A DNA stretch of 64,000 bases from Butyrivibrio sp. YAB3001 (lineage in GTDB: Bacteria; Bacillota; Clostridia; Lachnospirales; Lachnospiraceae): positions 216,114-280,113 of the forward strand of contig NZ_FOKR01000004.1 of the NCBI RefSeq assembly GCF_900112195.1. The letters run 5' to 3'. A program made the position numbers and the translations under genes. The notes beneath the pieces are model-generated. The model was not told the DNA's origin. It did no database searches and saw only the letters and a list, made by a program, of their open reading frames with translations. Positions 1 to 8,862 of this stretch are shown here, in pieces (positions within the stretch are counted from its first letter, which is position 1; every line of letters begins with the position of its first letter).

Positions 1-116
1 CCGTTAGTGCCTACGATACCTATTTTATCTGTGTCATTCACTCCTACAGAAACGCCCTCCAGAACAGGCTTTGACATGTATGACTTAGACACATTTTCCA
101 CATTTAAAATATTCAT
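1..116 (-). CDS. ABC-F family ATPase, N-terminal fragment (cut by window edge)
   Basis: The minus strand opens with an ATG at 116, preceded by a GGAG about nine bases upstream. The first 38 residues are typical of an ABC nucleotide-binding domain: a short strand ending in ENVSKSY, then GVSVGVN and IGIVGTNG, which is the first half of a Walker A motif. Soluble ABC-F proteins (ribosome-associated ATPases) start this way, without membrane segments. The gene continues past the left edge, so the second ATPase domain and linker cannot be checked. An ordinary importer ATPase is the main alternative. Confidence 0.7.
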   Translation of the reverse strand, partial: MNILNVENVSKSYMSKPVLEGVSVGVNDTDKIGIVGTN

Positions 117-202
117 AAAACCAAAACTCCAATGTAAATATATTAAAGGTCAGATCAAGTATATCCCCAATCTAACCTTTTTTATCTGAGAAAAACAAAT
201 TG

Positions 203-1036
203 TCATCTCAGAATTTCATCTATGGTAGATACTGTACTGAAACTTCCTGAATGCGTTGATATGATTTCCTTCATTATAGGAAGCTCGAAATAACTGATGT
301 AGCAGATAAGTGTATTGTTCTCTCCCGCAATAGCACCTCTTGAATCCATTATCGTGCAGGTCTTGTTAAGCAAATTCTTAATATCACTTATGATTCCATC
401 AGGGTCCTGAGTGATAATTGTTACCTGTTTGATGGATTCAAAGTGATCTGTATAATGGTCAATAACTGCCGTTGCAACAACATATACCAAAAGACTAAGC
501 AGCGCCGCTGTCACATCGATCACCACAAAAACTGTAAGATATACTACCGCATTAAACCCCAGAAGTACAGGTGTCATGCTATAATTTCGTCCCGTTTTAT
601 CAGATATCTTTTTTACTACTATATTGGCCAGTATCTCCGAACCGTCGATACAGCCACCATTTCTAAGTATCAATGACAATCCCGCTCCCAGAATTGCGCC
701 ACCAAATGCAACTGCAAGAAAATGCTCTGTGCTTATCTCAAATGGAATATGTTCAAAAAAATCAAGACCCGCAGTATATACAACAGAACCTACAGCTGCT
801 TTTATGGTGAATTTTTTCCCAAGAAATGCGTATCCGGCAATAATAAACGGCATAAACACCAGTAAAACGCATAGTGACAACTGAATGCCTGTAAGCTTAC
901 TTATTATAATCGCAACACCAGCTGTTCCATAATCGATCGCATCATTTGGAAGTAATATCAAGGCAACTGAAGAACTCGCCATAACCGCCCCAAGTATAAT
1001 AAAAAAGTATGACAATATCCCCTGTTTTTTCTTCAT
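203..1036 (-). CDS. YitT/DUF2179 family membrane protein
   Basis: A 277-residue protein with five to six hydrophobic segments in the first 170 residues, including a glycine-rich RNGGCIDGSEILA segment typical of YitT-family (DUF161) proteins. It is followed by a soluble C-terminal DUF2179 domain of about 80 residues that contains ITQDPDGI and GENNTLICYIS. Family members are conserved Firmicute inner-membrane proteins without a settled function. The start is supported by a GGGGGA ribosome-binding site ten bases upstream. It is transcribed alone, downstream-oriented toward the ABC-F gene. Confidence 0.88.
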   Translation of the reverse strand: MKKKQGILSYFFIILGAVMASSSVALILLPNDAIDYGTAGVAIIISKLTGIQLSLCVLLVFMPFIIAGYAFLGKKFTIKAAVGSVVYTAGLDFFEHIPFEISTEHFLAVAFGGAILGAGLSLILRNGGCIDGSEILANIVVKKISDKTGRNYSMTPVLLGFNAVVYLTVFVVIDVTAALLSLLVYVVATAVIDHYTDHFESIKQVTIITQDPDGIISDIKNLLNKTCTIMDSRGAIAGENNTLICYISYFELPIMKEIISTHSGSFSTVSTIDEILR

Positions 1037-1180
1037 TTTCCAATCCCCCTGTCATCATATAAACATTATATTATATAATCACGTGCTATGGGGCATTTAC
1101 CTTTGTATCACAATTTTATATAATTGTGCAGTTGGGGAAACTATAATTTTAGCAGCACGATGAACAAAGAGGATTTTAGT

Positions 1181-2296
1181 ATGAAAAAGAAAACTATTAT
1201 GTTCTTTATAGCATTTATGGTCGCAGCACTTTGTGCATGTGGTACAAATGCTGCACAAGAGCAAACCGTAGAAACAAGTAATTCAGGGGAGGAAACCACT
1301 ATGACAGCTGAAAATAACAGCGAAGGCAGCACTATAACGACGGAAAACAGCGGTAACGAAACTAACAATGCCGCAGAACAAAGCAGCGAAGATCTAAGTT
1401 CTTTTGCCACAGGAATTGCAACTGAAGATAACACAGCAGAATCTGATACCACAGAATTCGTGCTTAGTGATGAGATTGACAAGCGCTGCCCTATAATATT
1501 TGAAGCTAACAGAAAAGACGTTTCCTATGGTGAATTTACCCACGACACCTACTATTCAGGCACCTGCGAAATGGAGCGTGGTTACAGCATTCTCCTTCCT
1601 GCAGACTATAGCGAAGATAAGAAATATCCTGTTCTTTACCTTTTACATGGAATTTTTGGTGATGAATATTCTTTTTCCGGGGATAAGAATAACAAGATAA
1701 AAGAAATTGTTGGAAACATGGCCGCTGATGGATTCATCGAAGAAACTATCGTTGTATGCCCAAATATGTATGCCACATCCAATCCCGAGCAGAAACCTGC
1801 ATTTGATAATGAAAGCTGTCTGCCCTACGATAACTTCATCAATGACCTGGTAAATGACCTTATGCCACATATCGAAAGCAAATATTCAGTTCTTACCGGA
1901 AGAGAAAATACATATCTCGCCGGTTTTTCTATGGGCGGTAGAGAAACCATCTACATAACCCTTCAAAGGCCTGAGCTTTTCGGATATGTATGCGCCATTT
2001 CCGCAGCTCCAGGAATTGTTCCGACTCAAGATAAATTTATGACTCACAACGGCCAAATGGCTGAAAGCGAAATGAAGTTTGCAGATGGCGCCACTTTGCC
2101 AAATGTTTTCATTATCTGCTGCGGAACCAGAGACTCAGTGGTAGGCACTTATCCCAAGCAGTATCATGAACTTCTCGAAGCTAACGGCTCTGACCACATC
2201 TGGTATGAAATAACCGGCGCAGATCATGATAATAATGCGATAAAGAGCGGACTCTTCAATCTGTTTAAGCAGATTGCCTATGATAAGACCAAGTAA
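1181..2296 (+). CDS. Secreted lipoprotein esterase (esterase D / CE1-like)
   Basis: The start at 1181 (MKKKT) is chosen because AGAGG lies eight bases upstream and a lipoprotein signal follows, with the lipobox cysteine in LCAC near residue 20. Residues 25-100 form a Ser/Thr/Glu/Asn-rich linker typical of surface lipoproteins. The rest is an alpha/beta hydrolase of the esterase D type: YPVLYLLHG (oxyanion region), nucleophile Ser250 in GFSMGG, and probable catalytic His349 in GADHD. Relatives include feruloyl and acetyl-xylan esterases, so a role in removing ester decorations from plant polysaccharides is likely. The exact substrate is not readable. It is monocistronic on the plus strand, between two minus-strand genes. 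Confidence 0.85.
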   Translation: MKKKTIMFFIAFMVAALCACGTNAAQEQTVETSNSGEETTMTAENNSEGSTITTENSGNETNNAAEQSSEDLSSFATGIATEDNTAESDTTEFVLSDEIDKRCPIIFEANRKDVSYGEFTHDTYYSGTCEMERGYSILLPADYSEDKKYPVLYLLHGIFGDEYSFSGDKNNKIKEIVGNMAADGFIEETIVVCPNMYATSNPEQKPAFDNESCLPYDNFINDLVNDLMPHIESKYSVLTGRENTYLAGFSMGGRETIYITLQRPELFGYVCAISAAPGIVPTQDKFMTHNGQMAESEMKFADGATLPNVFIICCGTRDSVVGTYPKQYHELLEANGSDHIWYEITGADHDNNAIKSGLFNLFKQIAYDKTK

Positions 2297-2320
2297 AAAA
2301 GATTTTTATATATTTTTCTA

Positions 2321-2608
2321 TTAAAGATCCTTAAGCCTCATCATAAAAATTGAATACTCATCATTTTGAAAGTCCAGGTCCGGTGAATTTTCACCACCAC
2401 CGTTGGTACTTCTTTTTATTTCCGCATAAAACTCTTCACCCTGATTCACAATATCCATAACTGTCATTGGGAAGCCATTTTCTGTGGCTATCTCGCAAAA
2501 ATCATATACAGGGTTCGAAGAGTTTCTTGTGTCCAGGAGCTTATTTTTCAGACTTTCATCATCCTTGGCTTTGATTATCAGTTTCTCAAGCATTTCAGTA
2601 ATTTTCAT
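2321..2608 (-). CDS. Nif11-like small protein (possible leader-type domain)
   Basis: The ATG at 2608 is preferred because GGAGGAG lies six to eight bases upstream; this gives 95 residues. The N-terminal 65 residues fit the Nif11 pattern: an amphipathic helix with LEKLIIKAKDDESLKNKLL, a short turn, then ATENGFPMTVMDIV. Nif11 domains occur as stand-alone small proteins and as leader peptides for ribosomally made natural products, where a Gly-Gly site ends the leader. Here NGGG is followed by about 20 mostly acidic or hydrophobic residues with no Cys or Ser/Thr cluster. No modification enzyme lies nearby, so a free-standing Nif11 protein is the safer reading. Confidence 0.6.
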   Translation of the reverse strand: MKITEMLEKLIIKAKDDESLKNKLLDTRNSSNPVYDFCEIATENGFPMTVMDIVNQGEEFYAEIKRSTNGGGENSPDLDFQNDEYSIFMMRLKDL

Positions 2609-2857
2609 AGCCCACTCCTCCATTTTCCATTGCAGTAATCCAACGCTTTGCTCTTTATCCAATATTTTAAACGAATGGTGAGCGTTTTACAATTCAAATG
2701 ATAGAGCAAGCGGGCCAAATGCACACTTTGGATAAACAGCTCCGTACTCAACTTGAATGTATTTTCCTAATCATTAATATTTGCAAAATTATTTATTTTT
2801 ATGGTGTATAATTGTTGTGTTAAAAAATTGATTTATCGTAGGTAATCGGAGTATATT

Positions 2858-3397
2858 ATGAAAGATTTCAAAAGACTTCAGCAGGAATGCATGAAAGAAG
2901 TCAAGGATGCCGGCATTGTTCCCGGAACTATAGGCAATTGGATGATAAACACCCGCGCCAAGAAAAGATGGGGCTACTGTCGTAAAGAAATAGATGGAAC
3001 ATACGAGATTCAAATAGCGCAGCAGCTTCTTTTTGATGATAGAATTTCAGATAAAGCGTGCAAAGAAACCATAATACATGAGATTTTGCATACCTGCCCA
3101 GGCTGCATGAACCACAAGGAAAAATGGAAGAGTTTCGCTCAACTTATGAATGATAAGTATGGTTATAATATCAAACGCACAACAAGTTGTATTGAAAAGG
3201 GCGTAGAAGAAACACCTTCTCAGAAGCATATATCAATTAAGTATGTGTTCACTTGTAGCGGTTGCGGCGCCAAAATATACAGGCGTCGAAAAAGCAAGTT
3301 TACGAAATACTACAAAAACTATATCTGCACAAGATGCAGCACTCAAGGATGGAAACGTGAAATAGTAACTACTTCTTCTAAAAAGAAGGCAATTTAA
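2858..3397 (+). CDS. SprT-like zinc metalloprotease domain protein
   Basis: A 179-residue protein with the SprT arrangement: WGYC at 38-41, the zinc motif HEILH at 74-78, and a third histidine at about 86 in CMNHKEKW. A C-terminal zinc ribbon follows (Cys133, Cys136, Cys157, Cys160). The SprT/Spartan family includes proteases that act on DNA-bound proteins, but bacterial members are mostly uncharacterised. A TTGCAA hexamer (2781) and TATAAT (2807) lie upstream but are 20 bases apart, so the promoter is only tentative. It ends two bases from the convergent ion-channel gene with no terminator hairpin between them. Confidence 0.87.
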   Translation: MKDFKRLQQECMKEVKDAGIVPGTIGNWMINTRAKKRWGYCRKEIDGTYEIQIAQQLLFDDRISDKACKETIIHEILHTCPGCMNHKEKWKSFAQLMNDKYGYNIKRTTSCIEKGVEETPSQKHISIKYVFTCSGCGAKIYRRRKSKFTKYYKNYICTRCSTQGWKREIVTTSSKKKAI

Positions 3398-3399
3398 TA

Positions 3400-4134
3400 T
3401 TATAATTCATATTTAGATTTCTTTCTGCTCACTTCTCCTATATATGCCGCCGTTATCATACCTGAAGGAAGTGCTATGACTGCAACGCCCATAAGCGCTG
3501 AAACCATGGTAATAAGGCGTCCCACATTAGTCGTAGGATAAATATCTCCATAGCCGATTGTCGTTATTGAGATAGTCGCCCAGTATATTGCGTCAAAAAA
3601 GCTATTGAATAAATCAGGTTCCAACTGAAAAATCAACATAGCGGAAACGAAAATATAGATAACAATAAGTATCAAAACCGCAAGAAGCTGTTTTTTTACC
3701 TTCCTAAGAACATTTGCGATGACCACAGCAGTCTTGGAATACCTGATAAGTTTCAGCACTCTGAACACCCTGAACAACCTGAGCAATCCAATGGCTGATT
3801 TTACAGGTGAAAAGAGATATATTATAGGCACCAGAGAAAGAAAGTCAAAGATTGCCAATGGAGTAAAAATGTAAGCAATATACGCTTTGAAACTCTTATA
3901 CCCCATCTTATAATCTGCAGTGCAGATTCTGGATACATAATCTATTGAAAAAATAAACGTCGTAAGAATTTCAATCCATACAGTAAAGCTATTATCTTTT
4001 TTTAGAGTCAGTGGGATCAGCCCCACAATTACTGCCGTTGTCATAAGCAAGTCATAGGCTCTGCTGGACTTATCTCCAATGCTTGATACTTCTATTACTT
4101 CATATACTCTTTTCTTGAATGTGTTATTTTCCAT
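3400..4134 (-). CDS. Voltage-gated potassium channel (six-TM, Kv type)
   Basis: A 244-residue ion channel subunit. Six hydrophobic helices are visible. The fourth carries regularly spaced arginines and lysines (LLRLFRVFRVLKLIR), which is the S4 voltage sensor. The selectivity filter TTIGYGD is at residues 191-197, followed by the pore-lining helix and a short charged tail, so there is no cytosolic RCK or cyclic-nucleotide domain. Family knowledge predicts a tetrameric K+ channel in the cytoplasmic membrane. A weak AGGA lies before the ATG. Confidence 0.92.
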   Translation of the reverse strand: MENNTFKKRVYEVIEVSSIGDKSSRAYDLLMTTAVIVGLIPLTLKKDNSFTVWIEILTTFIFSIDYVSRICTADYKMGYKSFKAYIAYIFTPLAIFDFLSLVPIIYLFSPVKSAIGLLRLFRVFRVLKLIRYSKTAVVIANVLRKVKKQLLAVLILIVIYIFVSAMLIFQLEPDLFNSFFDAIYWATISITTIGYGDIYPTTNVGRLITMVSALMGVAVIALPSGMITAAYIGEVSRKKSKYEL

Positions 4135-4235
4135 ATGCGCATCCTACTATTTACAAGCCTGCTGAAACCATATCTATAGTTATATGTTTTAAGTCACATC
4201 GAACATGCCGTTTGCTATAGGAATAAGCGGCGACT

Positions 4236-4394
4236 TCAAAAGTTACCGGACACAAAAGCAAGTATCCCAAGTACAACCAGTATCAAACTAAAAATTTGGC
4301 AAATGGCAACAAAAATTGCAGAGTATAAACCCTTTCGCGAGGTTTGAACTCCAGAATCAGATATAAGGAGATCTTTTTCTTTATCCTTACCCAT
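4236..4394 (-). CDS. Small single-span membrane protein, 52 residues
   Basis: An ORF too short for most gene callers. It has an ATG at 4394 with GAGG seven bases upstream and a stop at 4236. The first 22 residues are charged (MGKDKEKD start), followed by one strongly hydrophobic segment of about 25 residues ending in VSGNF. No family was recognised. The good ribosome-binding site and clean charged-then-hydrophobic layout argue for a real gene. It sits alone between the channel gene and the CinA-type gene. Confidence 0.55.
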   Translation of the reverse strand: MGKDKEKDLLISDSGVQTSRKGLYSAIFVAICQIFSLILVVLGILAFVSGNF

Positions 4395-4526
4395 ATAAAA
4401 ACCTCATTAACTCAACAAACGGCTGATAGTGTCCTTACCAACATTATATCATTTGTAAGTGCATTAAAATACTAAATTTCGATAAAACAATGTTACCCCT
4501 TTTGTATCTCACTTTATGCTACACTC

Positions 4527-4559
4527 AAAAAAATAGGAAACCTTCAACAGAAGGCTTCC
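4527..4559 (-). terminator. Intrinsic terminator of the CinA-type gene
   Basis: A ten-base stem with one mismatch (4536-4545 with 4550-4559) and a four-base loop. On the minus strand it is followed by a run of seven T. It starts 11 bases after the stop codon of the gene at 4571. Confidence 0.75.
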
Positions 4560-4570
4560 CAACTATGTGT

Positions 4571-5071
4571 TCATAATAAAAATGTGTTTAATAACGTGTC
4601 TGCAATCTTGTCTGCCATATATAGCTTATAATAAAGCCTGGATGGCTGGTCCGGAACCTCGCAGTAATAACTCTGTGTTTTATTTCTGTCAGCAACTGCA
4701 AAATACACTTCCCCCGGAACACTGTCATTATTATTGGGATCCGGATTACCGAAACTACCAGTCACCCCAATACCTATATCCGCATTATAAAAAGCTCTGC
4801 ATACCTGCGCCATTTCTGAAGCAGTTTCTTTTGAATATACACCATATTTTTCAATCGTTTCTGCTGACACACCTTGGCGAATTTTTGCTTCATTACTATA
4901 TGTAACAAAAGCTCCTTTTATTATGGCAGAAGACCCTTCTGTATCTGTCAGCAGTGAAGACACCTGTCCGGATGTACAACTCTCCATTGTGGTGATTGAT
5001 ATTCCCTTTGCTATAAGCCTCTTTGTAATTTTTTCGTATTTCTCCCTGACTTCCTTCTCAAAATTACTCAT
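4571..5071 (-). CDS. pncC: CinA C-terminal domain amidase (NMN amidohydrolase type)
   Basis: A 166-residue stand-alone CinA C-terminal domain. Conserved blocks are TTMESCTSGQVSSLLTD, a GAFVTYSNEAKI stretch and GIGVTGSFG near residue 110. Characterised relatives (PncC) deamidate nicotinamide mononucleotide in the pyridine nucleotide cycle. The N-terminal MoCF-like half of full CinA is absent, as in PncC proteins. A ribosome-binding site (AAAGGA) precedes the ATG and a terminator follows the stop. Confidence 0.88.
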   Translation of the reverse strand: MSNFEKEVREKYEKITKRLIAKGISITTMESCTSGQVSSLLTDTEGSSAIIKGAFVTYSNEAKIRQGVSAETIEKYGVYSKETASEMAQVCRAFYNADIGIGVTGSFGNPDPNNNDSVPGEVYFAVADRNKTQSYYCEVPDQPSRLYYKLYMADKIADTLLNTFLL

Positions 5072-5132
5072 CCAGCGCGTCCTTTCTAAGAATTAGTCTA
5101 TTCTCTTAAGTGAAATATGTTAAGTCTATTTT

Positions 5133-5966
5133 TTAATCATTCTTTTTTAATGGAACCCAAATATACACTGACATTTCATCTGAGCCTTCTTCTGGTGGAA
5201 GATAAACCTCAATGTCATATTCTCCCATCAACGAGTATCCCTTTAGTGCCGGAAGCCACTCTGACCAAATCTTTGTGTTGGTTTCCTGAAGTGTGCTCAT
5301 CTTACAAGGAAACTGTGCCCAGAAACCACCTGGGATTACTCTTGTTTCACAGTCCTTTGGGATTTCCTCCCAAGGGAAATACAGATCTGCGATCCAGTAA
5401 TCAAAGTCCTTCCCCTTCATATCAAGGCATATTCCAAATGTACCTTTGATAGGGCGACTCTCTCCCTTTGCCAATAGTTCATCCCAGAACTTTGGAATTT
5501 CCTGATAACTAGTATCAGAATTAAATGGTCTCTTTACTCCAACAATAGTAAATGGTGCCTTTTTAACAATTTGATAATCTAACATAGTTCCACCCTCCAT
5601 AATAATTTTGATATGTAACGGTGCAAAAGAACGAAGCGCAGCTCCAGGTTCTCTAGCCTGTGAAGGAGTAATGCCATGAAACTTCTGAAAAGCCTTCGCA
5701 AAGCTATCTGGTGAATCATAGCCATATTTTATGGCAATATCAATTACCTTCATATCCTTCCTACTAAGTTCCTGAGCAGCTAGCGTCATTCTGCGCGCAC
5801 GAATGTATTCACTAACTGTCACACCACACAGTACCCCAAAGATACGCTGGTAATAGAATGATGATAAAGCTGCCTTTTCAGCTATCTCTTCGATACCAAG
5901 TTCATCCATCAAATTCTTCTCAATATAATCGATGGATTCCTGAAATCCCTCTATCCAGCCCTGCAT
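5133..5966 (-). CDS. AraC-family regulator with GyrI-like ligand domain
   Basis: A 277-residue two-domain regulator. Residues 1-105 are two helix-turn-helix motifs of the AraC type (EEIAEKAALSSFYYQRIF and IAIKYGYDSPDSFAKAFQKFHGITPSQAR). Residues 120-277 form a GyrI-like (SOUL/BmrR) small-molecule-binding domain with YQEIPKFWDEL and YWIADLYFP. Relatives respond to drugs or hydrophobic ligands and often control efflux genes, but no transporter adjoins it. AAAGGAG lies eight bases before the ATG. Confidence 0.9.
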   Translation of the reverse strand: MQGWIEGFQESIDYIEKNLMDELGIEEIAEKAALSSFYYQRIFGVLCGVTVSEYIRARRMTLAAQELSRKDMKVIDIAIKYGYDSPDSFAKAFQKFHGITPSQAREPGAALRSFAPLHIKIIMEGGTMLDYQIVKKAPFTIVGVKRPFNSDTSYQEIPKFWDELLAKGESRPIKGTFGICLDMKGKDFDYWIADLYFPWEEIPKDCETRVIPGGFWAQFPCKMSTLQETNTKIWSEWLPALKGYSLMGEYDIEVYLPPEEGSDEMSVYIWVPLKKND

Positions 5967-6122
5967 CTTATTTGCTCCTTTTCTCTTGCTATATCATCAG
6001 TATATCAGTCTTGAAATTATGTTCCCGATTTTCTGTGCACTCTTAGTCAGGCATTATTTCTCTTTAATTTTTTAATATATCAGCAGTAGCTAATGCATTC
6101 AATACCTTATTTCAAGCAGAAT

Positions 6123-6160
6123 AAAAAGCAGTTTTAAGCATTTCTCAGCCTCAAAACTGC
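6123..6160 (-). terminator. Intrinsic terminator
   Basis: An eight-base perfect stem (6128-6135 with 6153-6160) is followed on the minus strand by five T. It would end transcripts coming from the small gene at 6298. The rest of 5967-6297 shows no convincing gene. Confidence 0.6.
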
Positions 6161-6297
6161 CTCTTCCTTAATAAGTCATCATGCCTCTTCACACCTTGTA
6201 AAATAGTACGCCCCAATAAGCTCTACTATACACTGCACTCCTATATTATATCGAAAAGCCCGTCCGTTGGGACAGGATCTTGCACTTTTCCTAAAAC

Positions 6298-6495
6298 TTA
6301 TTTTCCTTTCCAAAACTTTATCGATTGCAGGAACCATAACTTTCTTGACTGAGGCTTTTCATGTATGAAATATTTAGTCCCATCATATCCACCAATGGCC
6401 TCTTGAAGAACTTCTACAGCTCCATCACCATAAGCTACGGTATACATTTTTTTCTCAGACTCATAAACAACTAAAATGCGTACACTAGTTACCAT
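6298..6495 (-). CDS. Small hypothetical protein, 65 residues
   Basis: Not recognised. The reading frame is mixed charged and aromatic (RILVVYESEKKMYTVAYGDG, later GYDGTKYFIHEK) with no membrane segment. The ATG at 6495 lacks a clear Shine-Dalgarno; the only purine-rich upstream stretch coincides with a TATAAT-like hexamer. An internal ATG sixteen codons later is also possible. The downstream hairpin terminator supports a transcript here, but coding status is uncertain. Confidence 0.35.
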   Translation of the reverse strand: MVTSVRILVVYESEKKMYTVAYGDGAVEVLQEAIGGYDGTKYFIHEKPQSRKLWFLQSIKFWKGK

Positions 6496-6569
6496 TATAC
6501 CATCTATTCATTGTAATTGTATTAATTTTTCCGACTTTTTGCTGTGTTTTCTGAAAATGCTATGTCAGT

Positions 6570-7538
6570 CTAGTTTTCTGTATACCATTTTCTAATGACC
6601 TGCTCTGCCTTTTTCAAATGAATGTTAAAGCCATTATCCTTAGCTGCCTCTTCCTCAGTATCGTAAATTGTGCTGCTCCAGTCCCACCAGAAGCATCCGG
6701 CAAACCATTCCTCATCAAAAAATGTCTTTAAGCATGATTCATAGAAAGCCGCCTGCTCATCTTCATCATGCAAAAGCTCAGTATGTTCAAAATCCCATGG
6801 CATAGATGAGCAGCCATGTGCGCTTCTGCAACCTATCTCCATGAAAATAACGGGCTTTCCAAATGTTTCATGTACTTTCTTCATCTCATCCCGGATACTT
6901 TTCCATTTCTCAGCCATATCATCAACAGAAGTTTTTCCATCAATTCCAACCGGAAAGTATGCACTGGTTCCTATAAGGTCAACTGCATCAAACCACTTCA
7001 CTTCATATTCATGGCCGTGATTTGTGTTATAGGATATCTTTCCTTTATAGACCTTTCGCACATCCTCTATAAGTTTACGCCAATGCATCTCCTTGCGTTC
7101 TGTCCCCACCATTTCACAGCCTACGCAGAACATCTCACAGCCTGTTTCTTCCGCAAGTTTTGCATAATAACATATAAAACTTTCATATGATGCAAACCAG
7201 TCATCCCAGTACTGGTCCTTTCCCCATTGGTCAGAATCCGGAAATGTTATCCTTGCGCGCCATATTCCATCTCCCAAGTTTAGAATTGGCTTCAAACATA
7301 CCTTAACATTATTCTTATGAGCATTATCAATAACCGCCATAAGGTCACGGTCGTTCACATCCTGCCCGAACCTGAAACGTATATCCCTGCTAAAGACACT
7401 GTCCTGCTCAACTGTAAAACTCAGACAAATCCAATTAACCCCATTCTCAAAAAGACGCTTCTGTGAAAGCATACCTTCATCTGAACGATATACTCCGTCT
7501 CTTCCATCGTATCCATATGTAAAACCCTTTATTTCCAT
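6570..7538 (-). CDS. GH113-like glycoside hydrolase (cytosolic, mannanase-type)
   Basis: A 322-residue TIM-barrel hydrolase without a signal peptide. It starts with KGFTYGYDGRDGVY and has the two acidic motifs expected of clan GH-A: acid/base Glu in FCVGCEMVG (about residue 145) and nucleophile Glu in VIFMEIGCRS (about residue 235). GH113 members are beta-mannanases, so an intracellular role on manno-oligosaccharides is inferred. Its ATG overlaps the last ten bases of the upstream AAA-ATPase gene, so the two are probably translationally coupled. Another GH-A family cannot be excluded. Confidence 0.75.
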   Translation of the reverse strand: MEIKGFTYGYDGRDGVYRSDEGMLSQKRLFENGVNWICLSFTVEQDSVFSRDIRFRFGQDVNDRDLMAVIDNAHKNNVKVCLKPILNLGDGIWRARITFPDSDQWGKDQYWDDWFASYESFICYYAKLAEETGCEMFCVGCEMVGTERKEMHWRKLIEDVRKVYKGKISYNTNHGHEYEVKWFDAVDLIGTSAYFPVGIDGKTSVDDMAEKWKSIRDEMKKVHETFGKPVIFMEIGCRSAHGCSSMPWDFEHTELLHDEDEQAAFYESCLKTFFDEEWFAGCFWWDWSSTIYDTEEEAAKDNGFNIHLKKAEQVIRKWYTEN

Positions 7539-8827
7539 TTTTTCACAGCCCTCACAAACTCACTTTTTATCTCATCATTAGGTATTGATACAGTTTCTTC
7601 ACTCTCATCATATGCAAGATACCCAAGGTGTATCAGAAGTGTTAAAACATCATCACAGCTTTCCATAGACGTCAGATCATTCTGAAAAGAATTAGTATCT
7701 ACTTTGATACTTGCGCCGCCAATCATGTCTATGACAGAATCCTTCAGCCCATCAAAATTCATGTCAATGTAGTCACGCAAAGATTCGTAGGTCTCTGTCT
7801 TAACCCAATAATTACTTAGCTTTTGTCTAATGATTGATTCCATTACAGATTTAGGGTTAAAAATATGTTCTTCCCCTACATGATAACCATCGTACCAAGC
7901 TTTCAACTCTTCAAAATCAATAGAATGTTTTTTACACAACTCAACAACTTCATTTTCCGTAAAGCCAATGTATTCTTGCAGTGGTCTTGGTTCTACCATA
8001 CTATATTCATAAAAATCACTCATGGCAGATTCATGGCCATATTTTTTTATTGGAAGAATGCCCGTCATATAGACGCCGTCAAATAGTCTGTCTGTAAAAT
8101 TGCTCTTAAAAAGCGACCTCAGCAAGTTTATATATTTTTCCAAAACCTGTGAATTTCCTTTAAATTCCCTGAAAGGGGCATCCCATTCATCTATAATAAG
8201 GATAATCTTCTGACCAGTAAACGATACATACTTACAAAAAGCGTCAATAAGGCTGTTATCACCTGCAACATCCGGAAAAACATTTGCCAGATCCTCTATC
8301 ACAGCCATTTCTATTTTATTAATCAGATCCTCGTTTTCTTTTAAAGTAGAAATGAAAAATGTCATATCAAGATATACAACATCATGATTGTTGAGATGTG
8401 ATTTGAAAGTTTTATCTTTTGCTATTTTGAGATCATCAAAAAGTTCATGGGAATCACAATCCTTGCAATAGTATGCGCATAACATTTTTGCGCCAAAAGA
8501 CTTCCCAAAACGCCTGGGACGACTGACGCAAATCAGCTTTTGTGGTGTTGAAAGGCATGAATTCATAAAGGAAATCAGTCCTGACTTATCTATATATTCA
8601 CTATTTCTAATAGTTCTAAAGCCATCATTTCCTATATTCACATATTTCCTAGGATAGTTGATTGCTGCCTCTGTCATCTGTAATACTTCTTTCTTATATA
8701 CATAATCATCAGGTATTACCCATCTTCTATTAACAATTTTTGCACCGGGTATCTTCCCCTGCGAACATAGAGAATTAACATGTCTTTTTGAAATATTCCA
8801 CTTTTCAGCTGCTTCCTTTGACGTCAT
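7529..8827 (-). CDS. AAA-ATPase-like protein, lacking its C-terminal nuclease domain
   Basis: 432 residues. Residues 1-50 are a MerR-like helix-turn-helix (AAEKWNISKRHVNSLCSQGKIP). The remainder is the AAA-ATPase-like family (PF09820): NIGNDGFRTIRNSEYIDKSGLI, a Walker A-type RRFGKSFGAKML, and IILIIDEWDAP. Family proteins in Clostridia usually continue for another 100 or more residues into a PD-(D/E)XK nuclease domain. This one stops at VRAVKKWK, exactly where the hydrolase gene begins, so it is probably a C-terminal truncation. GGAGGTG precedes the start. A 12-base palindrome lies just upstream. Confidence 0.82.
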   Translation of the reverse strand: MTSKEAAEKWNISKRHVNSLCSQGKIPGAKIVNRRWVIPDDYVYKKEVLQMTEAAINYPRKYVNIGNDGFRTIRNSEYIDKSGLISFMNSCLSTPQKLICVSRPRRFGKSFGAKMLCAYYCKDCDSHELFDDLKIAKDKTFKSHLNNHDVVYLDMTFFISTLKENEDLINKIEMAVIEDLANVFPDVAGDNSLIDAFCKYVSFTGQKIILIIDEWDAPFREFKGNSQVLEKYINLLRSLFKSNFTDRLFDGVYMTGILPIKKYGHESAMSDFYEYSMVEPRPLQEYIGFTENEVVELCKKHSIDFEELKAWYDGYHVGEEHIFNPKSVMESIIRQKLSNYWVKTETYESLRDYIDMNFDGLKDSVIDMIGGASIKVDTNSFQNDLTSMESCDDVLTLLIHLGYLAYDESEETVSIPNDEIKSEFVRAVKKWK

Positions 8828-8862
8828 TTTTCCTCACACCTCCATACATATAGTATAACACA

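Noticed and set aside
624..884. Plus-strand 86-residue frame
   Set aside because: Antisense shadow of the YitT-family gene without its own ribosome-binding site.
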